Positions 8,510-17,264 are shown, counted from the stretch's first letter. The stretch is DNA of 64,000 nucleotides from Idiomarina piscisalsi (GCF_003987095.1 NZ_PIQA01000001.1:868001-932000); one strand, 5' to 3'. Numbers and translations: made by a program. The notes: generated by a model not told the origin, from the letters alone.

Positions 8510-9147
8510 CCATTAATAGTATGCAGAAAAACGGCCTTATACTGGCCGCCTTTGCGGTTATTGCTACGGCTTTAGTGGTGGGCGTACAAGTGCTGACCAA
8601 AGATAAAATAGCGCAACAACAGCAAGCTCAGGTATTACGGACGCTTAACCAACTCATTCCTCCGGCAATGCACGACAATGACCTTTATCAGTCTTGTCGT
8701 TTAGTGACTCATAACGCACTGGGTAGCAACGAATCGCACCCGATGTATCGAGCCTGGGTAAACGATGAACCCACTGCTTTGGCCGCCGAAATTGTCGCTC
8801 CCGATGGCTATTCAGGTGCCATTCGCTTATTACTGGCTATAAAACCCTCAGGTGAATTACTGGGTGTCAGGACGTTACGCCACCAGGAAACACCAGGCCT
8901 GGGTGATAAAATAGAAATAGAGAAGAATGACTGGATTACCTCCTTTTCGGGCAAGCAAGTTAAATCCGACGACGATAACCGTTGGGCGGTAAAACGCGAT
9001 GGTGGCATGTTTGATCAATTCACAGGCGCAACCATTACACCGCGAGCGGTGGTTGGCGCGGTCAAACGAGCGACTCTTTATTTAGAGGAAAACGCGGACA
9101 CATTATTCAATGCTGAGCTTCAGCGCTGTGAGGAGGCCGCACAATGA
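8506..9147 (+). CDS. rnfG: Ion-translocating oxidoreductase complex subunit RnfG
   Basis: 213-residue subunit with one N-terminal membrane helix (residues 10-29) and a periplasmic flavin domain. The covalent-FMN motif is [13 protein letters not shown], with Thr176 as the expected attachment residue; [12 protein letters not shown] is another conserved segment. Overlaps rnfD by ATGA. It is matured by the flavin transferase ApbE in other bacteria; no apbE is in this window. Confidence 0.96.
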   Translation: MTINSMQKNGLILAAFAVIATALVVGVQVLTKDKIAQQQQAQVLRTLNQLIPPAMHDNDLYQSCRLVTHNALGSNESHPMYRAWVNDEPTALAAEIVAPDGYSGAIRLLLAIKPSGELLGVRTLRHQETPGLGDKIEIEKNDWITSFSGKQVKSDDDNRWAVKRDGGMFDQFTGATITPRAVVGAVKRATLYLEENADTLFNAELQRCEEAAQ

Positions 9148-9830
9148 ACGAGTACAAAGAACTAACCTGGCAAGGACTCTGGGATAACAACCCAGCTTTA
9201 GTGCAGCTACTTGGCTTATGCCCTCTCTTGGCTGTCACGGCGTCTGTCACTAACGCTTTAGGGCTCGGCTTGGCGACACTGTTTGTGCTTATCGGCTCTA
9301 ATGTAACCGTGTCACTCGTGCGCAGTTTTGTGCCTCAGGAAATACGCATTCCGGTCTTTGTAATGGTCATTGCCACCTTTGTTACTGTTATTCAATTGCT
9401 TATGAATGCCTATGTGTTCGAGCTGTACCAATCGCTCGGCATTTTCATTCCATTGATAGTCACAAACTGTGCCATTATCGGCCGTGCCGAAGCTTATGCG
9501 TCTAAGAACCCGTGGCAGAAAGCGGCATTTGACGGCTTGATGATGGGTGTTGGCTTTGCTCTGGTTCTTATGCTGCTGGGCGCCATACGTGAAATTATTG
9601 GTAATGGTACTTTGTTCGATGGAGCAGAGCTCTTACTTGGCGACTGGGCCGCCCAATTAAGAATTGAGTTATTCACCGTTGACTATCCGCTTCTGCTTGC
9701 CATATTGCCGCCAGGCGCCTTTATTGGCATGGGCTTTATCATTGCCCTGAAAAACCGAATTGATGCCATAAAAGCCGAGCGAGCAGAGAAGAAAACCGTC
9801 ACCCGCGCCCGTGTAACCGCACAACAGTAA
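9144..9830 (+). CDS. rnfE: Ion-translocating oxidoreductase complex subunit RnfE
   Basis: Integral membrane subunit, 228 residues, paralogous to RnfA in inverted topology. LLGLCPLLA (Cys26) and [10 protein letters not shown] (Cys109) are the conserved cysteine motifs that complete the RnfA/RnfE 2Fe-2S site. A basic C-terminal tail follows the last helix. Overlaps rnfG by ATGA; only 9 bp separate it from nth, the same order as in E. coli. Confidence 0.96.
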   Translation: MNEYKELTWQGLWDNNPALVQLLGLCPLLAVTASVTNALGLGLATLFVLIGSNVTVSLVRSFVPQEIRIPVFVMVIATFVTVIQLLMNAYVFELYQSLGIFIPLIVTNCAIIGRAEAYASKNPWQKAAFDGLMMGVGFALVLMLLGAIREIIGNGTLFDGAELLLGDWAAQLRIELFTVDYPLLLAILPPGAFIGMGFIIALKNRIDAIKAERAEKKTVTRARVTAQQ

Positions 9831-9839
9831 TAATTAATT

Positions 9840-10475
9840 ATGAATAAAACTAAGCGCTACGAAATTTTAAGCCGTCTTCGCGACAATAACCCAAACCCAA
9901 CCACAGAGCTGGAATACGACACCCCGTTTCAGTTGCTTATTGCCGTGTTATTGTCGGCTCAGGCAACCGATGTCGGAGTTAATAAAGCGACACGCAAGTT
10001 ATTCCCTGCGGCTCCAACCGCTGAAGAGATGCTCGCTTTAGGCGTGGATGGCATAAAAGAATATATAAAAACCATCGGCCTGTTTAATTCCAAAGCCGAA
10101 AACGCCTACAAGACCTGTAAAATTCTGGTTGAGCAATACGGTGGTGAAGTACCGGAAGACAGAGCCGCCTTGGAAGCTCTGCCAGGGGTCGGACGTAAAA
10201 CGGCTAATGTCGTTTTAAATACCGCATTCGGCTGGCCGACTATTGCCGTAGACACGCACATATTCCGCGTGTCTAACCGCACCAAACTGGCACCGGGAAA
10301 AAACGTCAAAGAAGTAGAAGAAAAGCTGATAAAAGTGGTGCCGGCGGAGTTTAAAGTCGATGTGCACCACTGGTTAATTCTGCATGGCCGTTACACCTGC
10401 ATAGCCCGAAAACCACGTTGTGGTTCCTGCGTTATTGAAGACTTGTGCGAATACAAACTAAAACAAGACTTGTAG
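9840..10475 (+). CDS. nth: Endonuclease III
   Basis: DNA glycosylase/AP lyase that removes oxidised pyrimidines in base-excision repair. The 211-residue protein has a helix-hairpin-helix LPGVGRKTANVV with catalytic Lys120, Asp138 in AVDTHIFRV, and the 4Fe-4S loop Cys187-x6-Cys194-x2-Cys197-x5-Cys203, all at the numbering of E. coli Nth. Last gene of the rnf-nth unit. Confidence 0.98.
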   Translation: MNKTKRYEILSRLRDNNPNPTTELEYDTPFQLLIAVLLSAQATDVGVNKATRKLFPAAPTAEEMLALGVDGIKEYIKTIGLFNSKAENAYKTCKILVEQYGGEVPEDRAALEALPGVGRKTANVVLNTAFGWPTIAVDTHIFRVSNRTKLAPGKNVKEVEEKLIKVVPAEFKVDVHHWLILHGRYTCIARKPRCGSCVIEDLCEYKLKQDL

Positions 10476-10486
10476 AATATTTAAAA

Positions 10487-10525
10487 AGTAGACTATAACC
10501 GATATCCCATAGGTCATAGTCTACT
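10487..10525 (-). terminator. Hairpin terminator for the secreted orphan gene
   Basis: A perfect 10-bp inverted repeat (10487-10496 with 10516-10525) with extra ACC/GGT pairing. On the minus strand it is followed by TTTTTAAA, so it terminates the minus-strand gene; on the plus strand it lacks a T tail but could still help end nth transcripts. Confidence 0.65.
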
Positions 10526-10568
10526 CGCATGCATTTATCTATCTAAACTAAACCTTATTCGCTAAGAA

Positions 10569-11027
10569 TTATTTGGGATCCTGGGTACCATCATCTTTTT
10601 TTGGCGCATCCCTAAGGTAAGTTCGAGAATAGTGAACTTGAATCCAACGACCTGAGCCACCAGACACAAAATATCGTTCCGTTTCTACATACCCGTATAT
10701 CTTGCCATTTTCTTCTCGTTCGTATCTCAACTCTTTTTCATCACCATCTTGCGGGGCACCTTGTGAGTTCTGAGCTTGAGATTTAAGTTGCTTGACTAGC
10801 ACTTGTGCATTTCGGGTTATTCTTAGAGTAACTTCCGTGTTTGGTTTTAAACCTTCGGAGATAAGCTTATTGAATGTCTCAGTAGAGATCAGTTCTTTAT
10901 TATACAACGAAATAAGAGCTTCTTTCTGTTCCGACAACTCTACTTTACTTTCGTCAGCAGAAACAACGCTAGAATAAGCAACCATAAAAACGGCCACCAC
11001 GCTAACCAGTATAGTTTTTAATGACAT
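10569..11027 (-). CDS. Hypothetical secreted protein
   Basis: Not recognised. 152 residues starting MSLKTILVSV, with a signal peptide (hydrophobic core to about residue 23, likely cut after VVSA) and a mature acidic/Gln-rich protein. The C-terminal half has a tyrosine-rich stretch (KIYGYVETERYFVSGG, then GRWIQVHYSRTYLRD). The chosen ATG at 11025-11027 has AAGGAAG just upstream; an earlier ATG at 11048 would put seven residues before the signal peptide. It stands alone between nth and motY with its own terminator. Periplasmic or secreted location is inferred; function unknown. Confidence 0.65.
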   Translation of the reverse strand: MSLKTILVSVVAVFMVAYSSVVSADESKVELSEQKEALISLYNKELISTETFNKLISEGLKPNTEVTLRITRNAQVLVKQLKSQAQNSQGAPQDGDEKELRYEREENGKIYGYVETERYFVSGGSGRWIQVHYSRTYLRDAPKKDDGTQDPK

Positions 11028-11109
11028 ATGACTTCCTTTTTTAATCAAATGTTATCTAATCTTAATACTGCAATAACACTAGTATCATATGTAACTTTAA
11101 AAAAAAATT

Positions 11110-12006
11110 TTATAGCTCAATCGAGGACGGTTTTGTCAGTTGTACAATAACCCGGCGGTTAATCTGACGGTTAATCTCATTGTCATTGGATTTAACCGGA
11201 CGATCTTCGCCGTGAGCGACGGTTTTAATCCGCTCGGCGTCTATGCCACGATTAACAAAAAACTGCTGAATTTCTTTCGCGCGTTGTTCGGTTAATTCCT
11301 GGTTAGGCCCGCGCGCACCAAGCGAATCGGTATACGCATCTACCAGAACCAGTTCCAGTTCATTATCCACCTGGAGATAGTCGCTAATCTGTTTAAGCTT
11401 TCGTTGCGAAGCCATAGTCAGTTTCTCGCTGTCGGCTTCATGATTCAGTACCGTGTAAGCAATGTCTTCGAAGCTAAACGGCAACAGTGCATTGACACAA
11501 CTTAAAAAATCATCGTACTTATTTCGGAAGTTCACCGACGACAATGACACTGCCACTTGATCACGATTGTTGTACCAGTCGTCGTAGAAAAACGTTGGAT
11601 AGCGCCCTTTTTCCAATTCACTCAACAGTGTCCAGGCCAGTTGCTTTTGTAACTCGCCATTAAATTGCTTATAGAGCTGCATAGAGCCAATTTGATAACT
11701 CGCTTCCCCCGGGCGCCAGCGAGGTGGAACTGATTCAATTGCTGAGACACCGTAGCTGTCAGGCAGCTTCTTCATGTCCATTTTCATGCGTAGGTTCAGC
11801 TCTTTACTGGCCTCACTTTGAAAGCGAACTTTACCGTAGCGCGGAATTTCATGCTCTAACGCACATTCCAAACGGCTTTCCTCGCTGAGTATCCACGACG
11901 AGCTATCAAGGTCAGCACTGTAATGCCTAACTGCATTGGCGTTTGCCTGGCTCGTTGCCAGCAATACAGACGCTGCAGCCGCAGTTAACATCGGCCAGTT
12001 TTTCAT
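11110..12006 (-). CDS. motY: Sodium-type flagellar motor protein MotY
   Basis: Periplasmic T-ring protein that, with MotX, anchors the Na+-driven PomA/PomB stators around the polar flagellum basal body. 298 residues: a signal peptide (to about residue 24), a MotY-type N-terminal domain starting VRHYSADLDSSSW with CALEHEIPRYGKV, and a C-terminal OmpA-like peptidoglycan-binding domain with DAYTDSLG, LTEQRAKEI and NRRVIVQL. I start at MKNWPML, 41 residues inside the open frame, because a signal peptide begins there. It is divergent from rnt, as in Vibrio, and away from other flagellar genes. Confidence 0.9.
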   Translation of the reverse strand: MKNWPMLTAAAASVLLATSQANANAVRHYSADLDSSSWILSEESRLECALEHEIPRYGKVRFQSEASKELNLRMKMDMKKLPDSYGVSAIESVPPRWRPGEASYQIGSMQLYKQFNGELQKQLAWTLLSELEKGRYPTFFYDDWYNNRDQVAVSLSSVNFRNKYDDFLSCVNALLPFSFEDIAYTVLNHEADSEKLTMASQRKLKQISDYLQVDNELELVLVDAYTDSLGARGPNQELTEQRAKEIQQFFVNRGIDAERIKTVAHGEDRPVKSNDNEINRQINRRVIVQLTKPSSIEL

Positions 12007-12146
12007 AGGCACTCCGGTTTGAAATTCTAATACGCTTTTATCGGCATTTATTCGCTGCGCTTTAGAGTTTCTCTCAGCATTATCGATATATCTTTGGCAT
12101 AATAGGCGCAAATTGAAATAACCATCCAAATAACTAAAGGGTCTTT

Positions 12147-12785
12147 ATGTCTGACACTTCTGAGTCGCTAATGAAGAAACGATTTCGTGGCTATATGCCT
12201 GTCGTTGTTGATGTTGAAACCGCGGGTTTTAACGCAAAAACAGATGCCCTTTTAGAAATAGCGGCGGTACTGCTAGACTTTGACAGCGACGGCACTTTAA
12301 AACCGGTTGACTCGGTGCATTATAACGTCGAACCTTTTGAAGGCGCTAACATAGAACAAGCGGCTATCGACTTTAATGGTATTGACCCAAGTAGCCCCCT
12401 GCGCGGTGCAGTCCCAGAGTCAGAAGCACTAAGAGAAATGTTTAAACCCATTAGAAAAGCGCAAAAAGCAGCAGGTTGTCAGCGCTCCGTTCTGGTCGGT
12501 CATAATTCGAACTTTGACCATAGTTTTGTCATGGCTGCGGCTGAGCGAGCCAATTTAAAACGTAATCCGTTTCACCCCTTTGTGAGCTTTGACACCACGT
12601 CTTTGGCTGCTCTGACACTAGGGCAAACGGTGCTTATAAAAGCTTGTCAGGCTGCCGGAATTGAGTTTGATGGGAAACAGGCGCATTCCGCTCTTTATGA
12701 CACTGAGCGCACAGCTGAATTATTCTGTTGGATGGTCAATCGCTGGAAAGATTTAGGTGGCTGGCCACTAGACTCTAATGACTAG
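12147..12785 (+). CDS. rnt: Ribonuclease T
   Basis: 3'-5' exonuclease that trims tRNA, 5S and 23S rRNA ends. DEDDh fold is complete: VVDVETAGF (Asp22, Glu24), [11 protein letters not shown], and [14 protein letters not shown] with the catalytic His and final Asp. The 212 residues match E. coli RNase T. The gene ends at a strong bidirectional terminator shared with the convergent peroxiredoxin gene. Confidence 0.97.
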   Translation: MSDTSESLMKKRFRGYMPVVVDVETAGFNAKTDALLEIAAVLLDFDSDGTLKPVDSVHYNVEPFEGANIEQAAIDFNGIDPSSPLRGAVPESEALREMFKPIRKAQKAAGCQRSVLVGHNSNFDHSFVMAAAERANLKRNPFHPFVSFDTTSLAALTLGQTVLIKACQAAGIEFDGKQAHSALYDTERTAELFCWMVNRWKDLGGWPLDSND

Positions 12786-12808
12786 CTCAAAAACACAAAG
12801 GGAAAATA

Positions 12809-12836
12809 AAAAAGTCGCTCCGAAGAGCGACTTTTT
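12809..12836. terminator. Bidirectional terminator between rnt and the peroxiredoxin gene
   Basis: AAAAAGTCGCTC, loop CGAA, GAGCGACTTTTT: GC-rich stem with an A run before and a T run after, so it serves both converging genes. Confidence 0.9.
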
Positions 12837-12851
12837 AATATCATTAAACGC

Positions 12852-13457
12852 TTATAGTTTATCAGCGTTTTTAGACAAGTAAGAAGCAACACCTTCAGGG
12901 TTGTCTTTCATGCCCTCTTTACCTTCTTCCCAACCTGCTGGGCAAACTTCACCGTGCTTCTGGTGGAAGTTCAATGCGTCAACCATACGCAGCATTTCGT
13001 CGATGTTACGACCTAATGGTAAGTCGTTAACAACTTGGTGACGAACCATACCGTCTTCGTCGATCAGGAATGAACCACGGAACGCAACGCCTGCTTCTGG
13101 GTGCTCAACGTCATACGCTTTACAGATGCTGTGACGTACGTCAGCAACCAATGGGTATTTCACCTGACCGATACCACCGTCGTCAGTTGAGGTGTTACGC
13201 CATGCGTTATGCGTGAACTGAGAATCGATAGAAACACCGATAACTTCTACGCCACGCTTGTTGAATTCTTCTAAACGCTTGTCAAAAGCGATTAGTTCAG
13301 AAGGACATACGAAAGTGAAGTCCAGTGGGTAGAAGAAAATAACTGCTTTTTTGCCTTTGATATGGTCAGACAGTTTGAAATCTTCAACAATTTCACCTGA
13401 GCCAAGTACCGCTGCTGCAGTAAAATCAGGTGCTTTACGACCTACTAATACAGACAT
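12852..13457 (-). CDS. Typical 2-Cys peroxiredoxin (AhpC/Prx1 family)
   Basis: Thiol peroxidase that reduces H2O2 and organic peroxides in the cytosol. 201 residues. Peroxidatic Cys51 in YPLDFTFVCPSE and resolving Cys172 in GEVCPAGW give the typical dimeric 2-Cys mechanism. The GGIGQ element and a YLSK C-terminus resemble the sensitive, Prx1-like type rather than AhpC paired with AhpF; no ahpF is present here. It neighbours monothiol Grx4 and SodB, an oxidative-stress group. The gap upstream (13458-13581) carries inverted repeats but no clear promoter. Confidence 0.92.
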   Translation of the reverse strand: MSVLVGRKAPDFTAAAVLGSGEIVEDFKLSDHIKGKKAVIFFYPLDFTFVCPSELIAFDKRLEEFNKRGVEVIGVSIDSQFTHNAWRNTSTDDGGIGQVKYPLVADVRHSICKAYDVEHPEAGVAFRGSFLIDEDGMVRHQVVNDLPLGRNIDEMLRMVDALNFHQKHGEVCPAGWEEGKEGMKDNPEGVASYLSKNADKL

Positions 13458-13496
13458 TGATTCTCTCCATTTCAGTTAAAGTAAATGAAACCTTCA

Positions 13497-13560
13497 CAAT
13501 CGGTAATGGGGATACCCCAAGTCAAAAACAAGGGGCTCCGTCAAAACTTTTGACCGATTG
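13497..13560. repeat. Nested inverted repeats upstream of the peroxiredoxin gene
   Basis: CAATCGGT at 13497-13504 pairs with ACCGATTG at 13553-13560. Inside lies the perfect palindrome GTCAAAACTTTTGAC at 13540-13554 and a small TGGGG-ATA-CCCCA hairpin. Possible regulator sites for the peroxide-defence gene or structure in its leader; undecided. Confidence 0.35.
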
Positions 13561-13581
13561 CTTAATATTCGCTCAGCTATT

Positions 13582-13920
13582 TTACTCTGCTGAAGGTTCC
13601 GGATGACGTTCTGCAACTTCTGTGATCAGTTGCTGCAACTCACCGTTTTGGAACATCTCAATGATAATATCACAACCACCGACTAATTCACCTTCAACCC
13701 AAAGCTGTGGGAAGGTTGGCCAGTTTGCGTACTTTGGCAGTTCCGCACGAATGTCTGGGTTCTGCAAAATATCAACATAAGCAAATGGCTGGCCACAGCC
13801 CATAAGTGCCTGTGCTGCCTGTGACGAAAAGCCACAGCTTGGCAGTTTCGGCGAGCCTTTCATGTATAACAAAATTGGATTTTCTTCGATTTGCTGCTTA
13901 ATTCTGTCAACCGTTTCCAT
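13582..13920 (-). CDS. grxD: Monothiol glutaredoxin Grx4
   Basis: 112-residue CGFS-type glutaredoxin that binds a bridging 2Fe-2S cluster with glutathione and BolA and helps deliver iron-sulfur clusters. The active-site motif is KLPSCGFSSQA with Cys29; WPTFPQLWVEGELVGGCDI is the glutathione-binding region. The C-terminal 10 residues are variable. It sits between a peroxiredoxin and sodB, close to the E. coli order rnt...grxD...sodB. Confidence 0.96.
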   Translation of the reverse strand: METVDRIKQQIEENPILLYMKGSPKLPSCGFSSQAAQALMGCGQPFAYVDILQNPDIRAELPKYANWPTFPQLWVEGELVGGCDIIIEMFQNGELQQLITEVAERHPEPSAE

Positions 13921-14006
13921 AACACCTCTGCTCTAAATAATGGTTGATTAAAACACTCAAGTATTCTAGCACAGCAGAAAAGATTTGCCTAAATTGAAAG
14001 ATTTCC

Positions 14007-14035
14007 TTGAAAAGCAATCTAACCAACCCTATATA
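14007..14035 (+). promoter_or_regulatory. Probable sodB promoter
   Basis: TTGAAA at 14007-14012 and TATATA at 14030-14035 with 17-bp spacing; the leader to the ATG would be about 90 nt. Confidence 0.6.
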
Positions 14036-14130
14036 ACGTAGATACAAAGACAACAATTCATCATCTGGTGGCTGAATTTGGCAGCGCCAGATATTAATTC
14101 GCCCTAAAAGAAAAACTACGGAGAGAGACT

Positions 14131-14712
14131 ATGGCATTTGAACTACCCGCTCTTCCTTATGAGAAAAACGCTTTAGCGCCTCATATCTCAGAAGAGACTT
14201 TAGAGTATCACTACGGCAAACACCACGCGACTTACGTCAACAAACTGAACGACGCGGTAAAAGGTACTGACCTTGAAAACAAATCGTTAGAAGACATCAT
14301 TAAGTCTGAGAAAGGTGGTTTGTTTAACAACGCAGCTCAGGTCTGGAACCATACGTTTTACTGGAACTGCTTAAGCCCTAACGGTGGCGGCGCTCCAACA
14401 GGTGCAGTTGCTGACGCTATCAACGACAAATGGGGTTCTTTCGAGAAGTTCCAGGAAGAGTTCAACGCAAGCGCTGCGGGCAACTTCGGCTCAGGCTGGA
14501 CTTGGTTAGTGAAAAAATCTGACGGCTCTGTTGATATCCTGAATACGGATGACGCAGACACTCCAGTTGCACACGACGGTGTTGAAGCACTGTTAACTGT
14601 CGACGTATGGGAACACGCCTACTATATCGACTATCGCAACTCTCGTCCTAACTACTTAGAAGCGTTCTGGAAGTTAGTGAACTGGGACTTTGTGAACAAA
14701 AACTTAGGCTAA
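14131..14712 (+). CDS. sodB: Superoxide dismutase (Fe)
   Basis: Cytosolic enzyme turning superoxide into O2 and H2O2. Metal ligands are His27, His74, Asp158 and His162 (in DVWEHAYY). Length 193 equals E. coli Sod[16 protein letters not shown] and the GSGWTWLV stretch fit iron rather than manganese enzymes. GGAGAG precedes the ATG. I saw no Fur-like box, and post-transcriptional control by an RyhB-like RNA cannot be judged here. Confidence 0.97.
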   Translation: MAFELPALPYEKNALAPHISEETLEYHYGKHHATYVNKLNDAVKGTDLENKSLEDIIKSEKGGLFNNAAQVWNHTFYWNCLSPNGGGAPTGAVADAINDKWGSFEKFQEEFNASAAGNFGSGWTWLVKKSDGSVDILNTDDADTPVAHDGVEALLTVDVWEHAYYIDYRNSRPNYLEAFWKLVNWDFVNKNLG

Positions 14713-14732
14713 TAGCACCGAGTTTTAACCAC

Positions 14733-14758
14733 AAAAAGGCGCCAATGGCGCCTTTTTT
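14733..14758. terminator. Terminator between sodB and the TM2 gene
   Basis: AAAAAGGCGCC, loop AAT, GGCGCCTTTTTT; works for sodB and, with its A run, for the convergent TM2 gene. Confidence 0.9.
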
Positions 14759-14770
14759 ATTGCCTGGCTC

Positions 14771-14862
14771 TTAGAACCAAGGACGATGCCCCTTTAGAAC
14801 CAGGGACGATGCCCTTTTAGAACCAAGGACGATGCCCTTTTAGAACCAAGGACGATGTCCCT
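14771..14862 (-). repeat. Four tandem 23-bp repeats, each coding GHRPWF-stop
   Basis: Units begin at 14771, 14794, 14817 and 14840. Read on the minus strand each ends in codons for Gly-His-Arg-Pro-Trp-Phe then TAA. The unit at 14840-14862 is the true end of the TM2 gene; the other three lie beyond its stop codon. Within the six codons copies differ only at synonymous positions (GGA/GGG for Gly, CCT/CCC for Pro). Because 23 is not a multiple of 3, the copies put the same tail in all three frames. Confidence 0.9.
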
Positions 14863-15289
14863 GAACATAGGTTTCCTCGAATTCATCGTCAGGCTTAACG
14901 ATATAAATAATGAATTCAATAAACGCGATAATACCGATAATGAATGATGGAATTCCCAGTAGGATGAAACCAAACAAGAACACCAACAGCATAATAACGC
15001 CTTCTTTGGTGTATCCCAGATAGAATTTATGGGCACCAAAAGCGCCTAAGAAAAAGGCCAAGACAGCGGCGGCAATTTTCTTCGACGATGTGCTGGTATT
15101 TGAAGCCGCAGAGTCAGGGTAAACCCCTTCCGCTTTATCACCAGTGACTGCAAAATCAACTTTTGCACCCGCTTTCGGCAGCTGGTTTCCTTTCCATTCT
15201 GAAATATCGAGAGTATAACGATTACCGTCTTCACCAGAGATAATGCCGCTACGGTTGCCCTCGTCAAAATCTAGTACTGATCCCTTCAT
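14840..15289 (-). CDS. TM2 domain protein with N-terminal OB/cold-shock-like domain
   Basis: 149 residues. Residues 1-60 (MKGSVLDFDEGNRSGIISGE...) look like a small beta-barrel of cold-shock/OB type. Residues 70-135 are a TM2 domain: two hydrophobic segments with FFLGAFGAHKFYLGY between polar turns, then VIMLLVFLFG and a second helix pair. The C-terminal tail is acidic and ends GHRPWF. Function of the family is not established; it is a small inner-membrane protein. The last codons fall in the first unit of a 23-bp tandem repeat. Confidence 0.8.
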   Translation of the reverse strand: MKGSVLDFDEGNRSGIISGEDGNRYTLDISEWKGNQLPKAGAKVDFAVTGDKAEGVYPDSAASNTSTSSKKIAAAVLAFFLGAFGAHKFYLGYTKEGVIMLLVFLFGFILLGIPSFIIGIIAFIEFIIYIVKPDDEFEETYVQGHRPWF

Positions 15290-15383
15290 TTTTTTATTTT
15301 CCTTTTGGCTATTAGGTAGGTATCAACTACTAGGTTATAGAATTGTAAATAGCTAAGCAACGCAAAATTTTTAGCCATAAAAA

Positions 15384-15404
15384 AAAGCGCCTTTCCGACG
15401 CTTT
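15384..15404 (-). terminator. Weak terminator overlapping the fadR stop codon
   Basis: On the minus strand AAAGCG, a 9-nt loop, CGCTTT, then T residues. The stem is short. Confidence 0.45.
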
Positions 15405-16113
15405 ATTCGACTAGGTTATTGGGCATATCACCGCGCAAACTGTGCCATATTTCCGCAGACTCATAACCATAGCGGCGCACCAGATTTACCGACTCGTTAT
15501 AGTCGCCTTCTTTGGCGCAGTTCACTAAGTTTTCATAATAGTCCCGAGCCAGCTGACGAGCCTCGGGCGAAGAGAAGTAGTACTGACCAATACGTGAATA
15601 AAGACCTTTAAATCCGTTTAAGACAAGTACATAAATAGGATTTCCGGACGCCATCGCTAAATCATGGTTTAACTGATAGTCAAACTCAGCAAAACTTTTT
15701 TCGTCATCCTCAAGCTCTTTGGCCGCTTCTATCAGCTCAATAACTCGGGTCGGATTATGGCGGATGGCAGCTCGAATATAAATTGCGCTAATATTTGTAC
15801 GCGCAGACAACAATTGGTCCACCAGCTCAGGCATGCCATCCTCGTCAAGGCGAGCTAAGGTTTCCAGTATGTTTAACCCAGAGGTTTCCCAGAAGTTATT
15901 CACCTTGGTCGGTTTGCCATGTTGAATGGTCAACCAACCATCACGAGCTAAGCGTTGCAGAACTTCGCGTAACGTCGTTCTAGTAACGCCAATTAGCTCC
16001 GATAATTCACGTTCTGCGGGTAAAATGGTTCCTGGCGCAAAATGCCCGTTCCAAATAGACTTAACGATATACTCTTCGGCAAATCCCGCCGGACTTTTGG
16101 CTTTTATAATCAT
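15403..16113 (-). CDS. fadR: Fatty acid metabolism transcriptional regulator FadR
   Basis: GntR-family regulator that represses fatty-acid degradation genes and activates unsaturated fatty-acid synthesis; released from DNA by long-chain acyl-CoA. 236 residues, highly similar to E. coli FadR: winged helix with [15 protein letters not shown] and [17 protein letters not shown] (recognition helix), then an all-helical acyl-CoA domain with [20 protein letters not shown]. Start at the ATG at 16111-16113 ([15 protein letters not shown]), preceded by a GGGCGGGAAA purine run; the TTG at 16125 is less likely. A FadR-like operator lies in its own upstream region. Confidence 0.97.
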   Translation of the reverse strand: MIIKAKSPAGFAEEYIVKSIWNGHFAPGTILPAERELSELIGVTRTTLREVLQRLARDGWLTIQHGKPTKVNNFWETSGLNILETLARLDEDGMPELVDQLLSARTNISAIYIRAAIRHNPTRVIELIEAAKELEDDEKSFAEFDYQLNHDLAMASGNPIYVLVLNGFKGLYSRIGQYYFSSPEARQLARDYYENLVNCAKEGDYNESVNLVRRYGYESAEIWHSLRGDMPNNLVE

Positions 16114-16159
16114 TTTCCCGCCCAAATGCTGAATGATAGAGTGATTCTAGCAGCCTTAT

Positions 16160-16176
16160 ACGAGGTCGGACAAGAT
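16160..16176. promoter_or_regulatory. FadR-like operator between fadR and dsbB
   Basis: The 17-mer has the core GGTCGGAC and matches 12 of 16 defined positions of AACTGGTCNGACCAGTT. It lies 47 bp before the fadR start, so autoregulation is a reasonable inference. Confidence 0.5.
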
Positions 16177-16256
16177 AACTTCAGCCTTTATATCGACATT
16201 CCCAAAGCATTTGGGTATGGTTTCATCGTTTTTACACTTTCTTAAGGAATAGAGTG

Positions 16257-16802
16257 ATGCTGTCTATAGGTCAATGGCCGACCAAACCGTTTGCCTGGCT
16301 GCTTCTTTTTCTGGGTTGCGCTGCACTGTTAGGGGCTGCCTTGTACTTTCAGGCTGTATTAGGGCTTGAGCCTTGTGTTAAATGTGTCTATCAACGCATG
16401 GCTGTTGTCGGCATTGCGCTATCCGCCATTATAGGCCTCATCGGCTCAAGCTTCGCATTACTGCGTTGGATTGGCTTGCTGGGTTGGCTTTACAGCAGCT
16501 TTGAAGGCCTCCGTATTGCCTATGACCACTGGGACTTACAAACTTCTAAAAACGCTTTTTTCGCCGTCTGCGAAAGCGCTCCTGACTTTCCGGAGTGGGC
16601 ACCTCTCCACGAGTGGCTTCCGGGTCTTTTCGCCGCACCGGGGTTATGCGGCGATATCGACTGGCAATGGCTTGGAATGGGCATGCCTGGCTGGATGACC
16701 TTTATATTCGGGGGGGTACTCGTTATCGCGGTTATTGTCACTATCGCCCACTTTATTAGCTTATTTAAAAAACGTGACGGTTTAGTTCTGTACCATAAAT
16801 AA
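16257..16802 (+). CDS. dsbB: Disulfide bond formation protein B
   Basis: Inner-membrane quinone reductase that reoxidises periplasmic DsbA. 181 residues with four membrane helices. Redox pairs are Cys40/Cys43 (EPCVKCVYQR) and Cys105/Cys131 in the second periplasmic loop; the arginine of CVYQR is the quinone-site residue. I use the ATG at 16257 with TAAGGA upstream; a GTG at 16254 is in frame. In E. coli nhaB lies between fadR and dsbB; here it is missing. Confidence 0.96.
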   Translation: MLSIGQWPTKPFAWLLLFLGCAALLGAALYFQAVLGLEPCVKCVYQRMAVVGIALSAIIGLIGSSFALLRWIGLLGWLYSSFEGLRIAYDHWDLQTSKNAFFAVCESAPDFPEWAPLHEWLPGLFAAPGLCGDIDWQWLGMGMPGWMTFIFGGVLVIAVIVTIAHFISLFKKRDGLVLYHK

Positions 16803-16805
16803 CCC

Positions 16806-17237
16806 TTAACTCAGCGGCCAGGTCACTATCCTGTCCTCTAATTCCCCGTGGTACTCTGACTCGCTTATACAATGGCCGGCAACGCAATAGCCGGCCTTTT
16901 TCATTGCTTCTTTACTTCCGTCATGCCTTACCGGATGCCATTTGGGTAGTGGCTGTCCCTGTGCCCTTAGCCGATACGCACAGGTCGCCGGCATGAAGTA
17001 AACATCTTCAATGTTGTTCGGTGTTAACGTCACACACGCAGGAACTCGGCGGCTGCGGTTTGCATAGTCGCTGCAACGAGCGGTCTCGGTATCGAGTAAT
17101 TTACAGGCTACATCGGTCGAGTATAGGTTATCTTCTTCGTCGAGCAGCTGGTTGACACAACACTGCCCGCAGCCGTCACAAAGAGCCTCCCACTCGGTAG
17201 TGGTCAGCTCTTGCAAAGGCTTTTCATACCAGGACAT
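16806..17237 (-). CDS. ycgN: UPF0260 family protein YcgN (cysteine-cluster protein)
   Basis: 143-residue conserved protein of unknown function, with many cysteines: CDGCGQCCVNQL near residue 20, CKLLDTETARCSDY, VPACVTL, ATCAYRL and AGHCISE. The pattern fits the CxxCxxCC family that may bind a metal or iron-sulfur cluster. I start at MSWYEKPL (17237), with GGGGAG five bases upstream; the in-frame ATG at 17249 adds four residues. Cytosolic by sequence. Confidence 0.88.
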   Translation of the reverse strand: MSWYEKPLQELTTTEWEALCDGCGQCCVNQLLDEEDNLYSTDVACKLLDTETARCSDYANRSRRVPACVTLTPNNIEDVYFMPATCAYRLRAQGQPLPKWHPVRHDGSKEAMKKAGYCVAGHCISESEYHGELEDRIVTWPLS

Positions 17238-17264
17238 CAAACTCCCCATACCCGGCTCCGGCGA

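Noticed and set aside
14794-15039. 81-codon minus-strand frame also ending GHRPWF
   Set aside because: Out-of-frame shadow of the TM2 gene; it ends alike only because of the 23-bp repeat.
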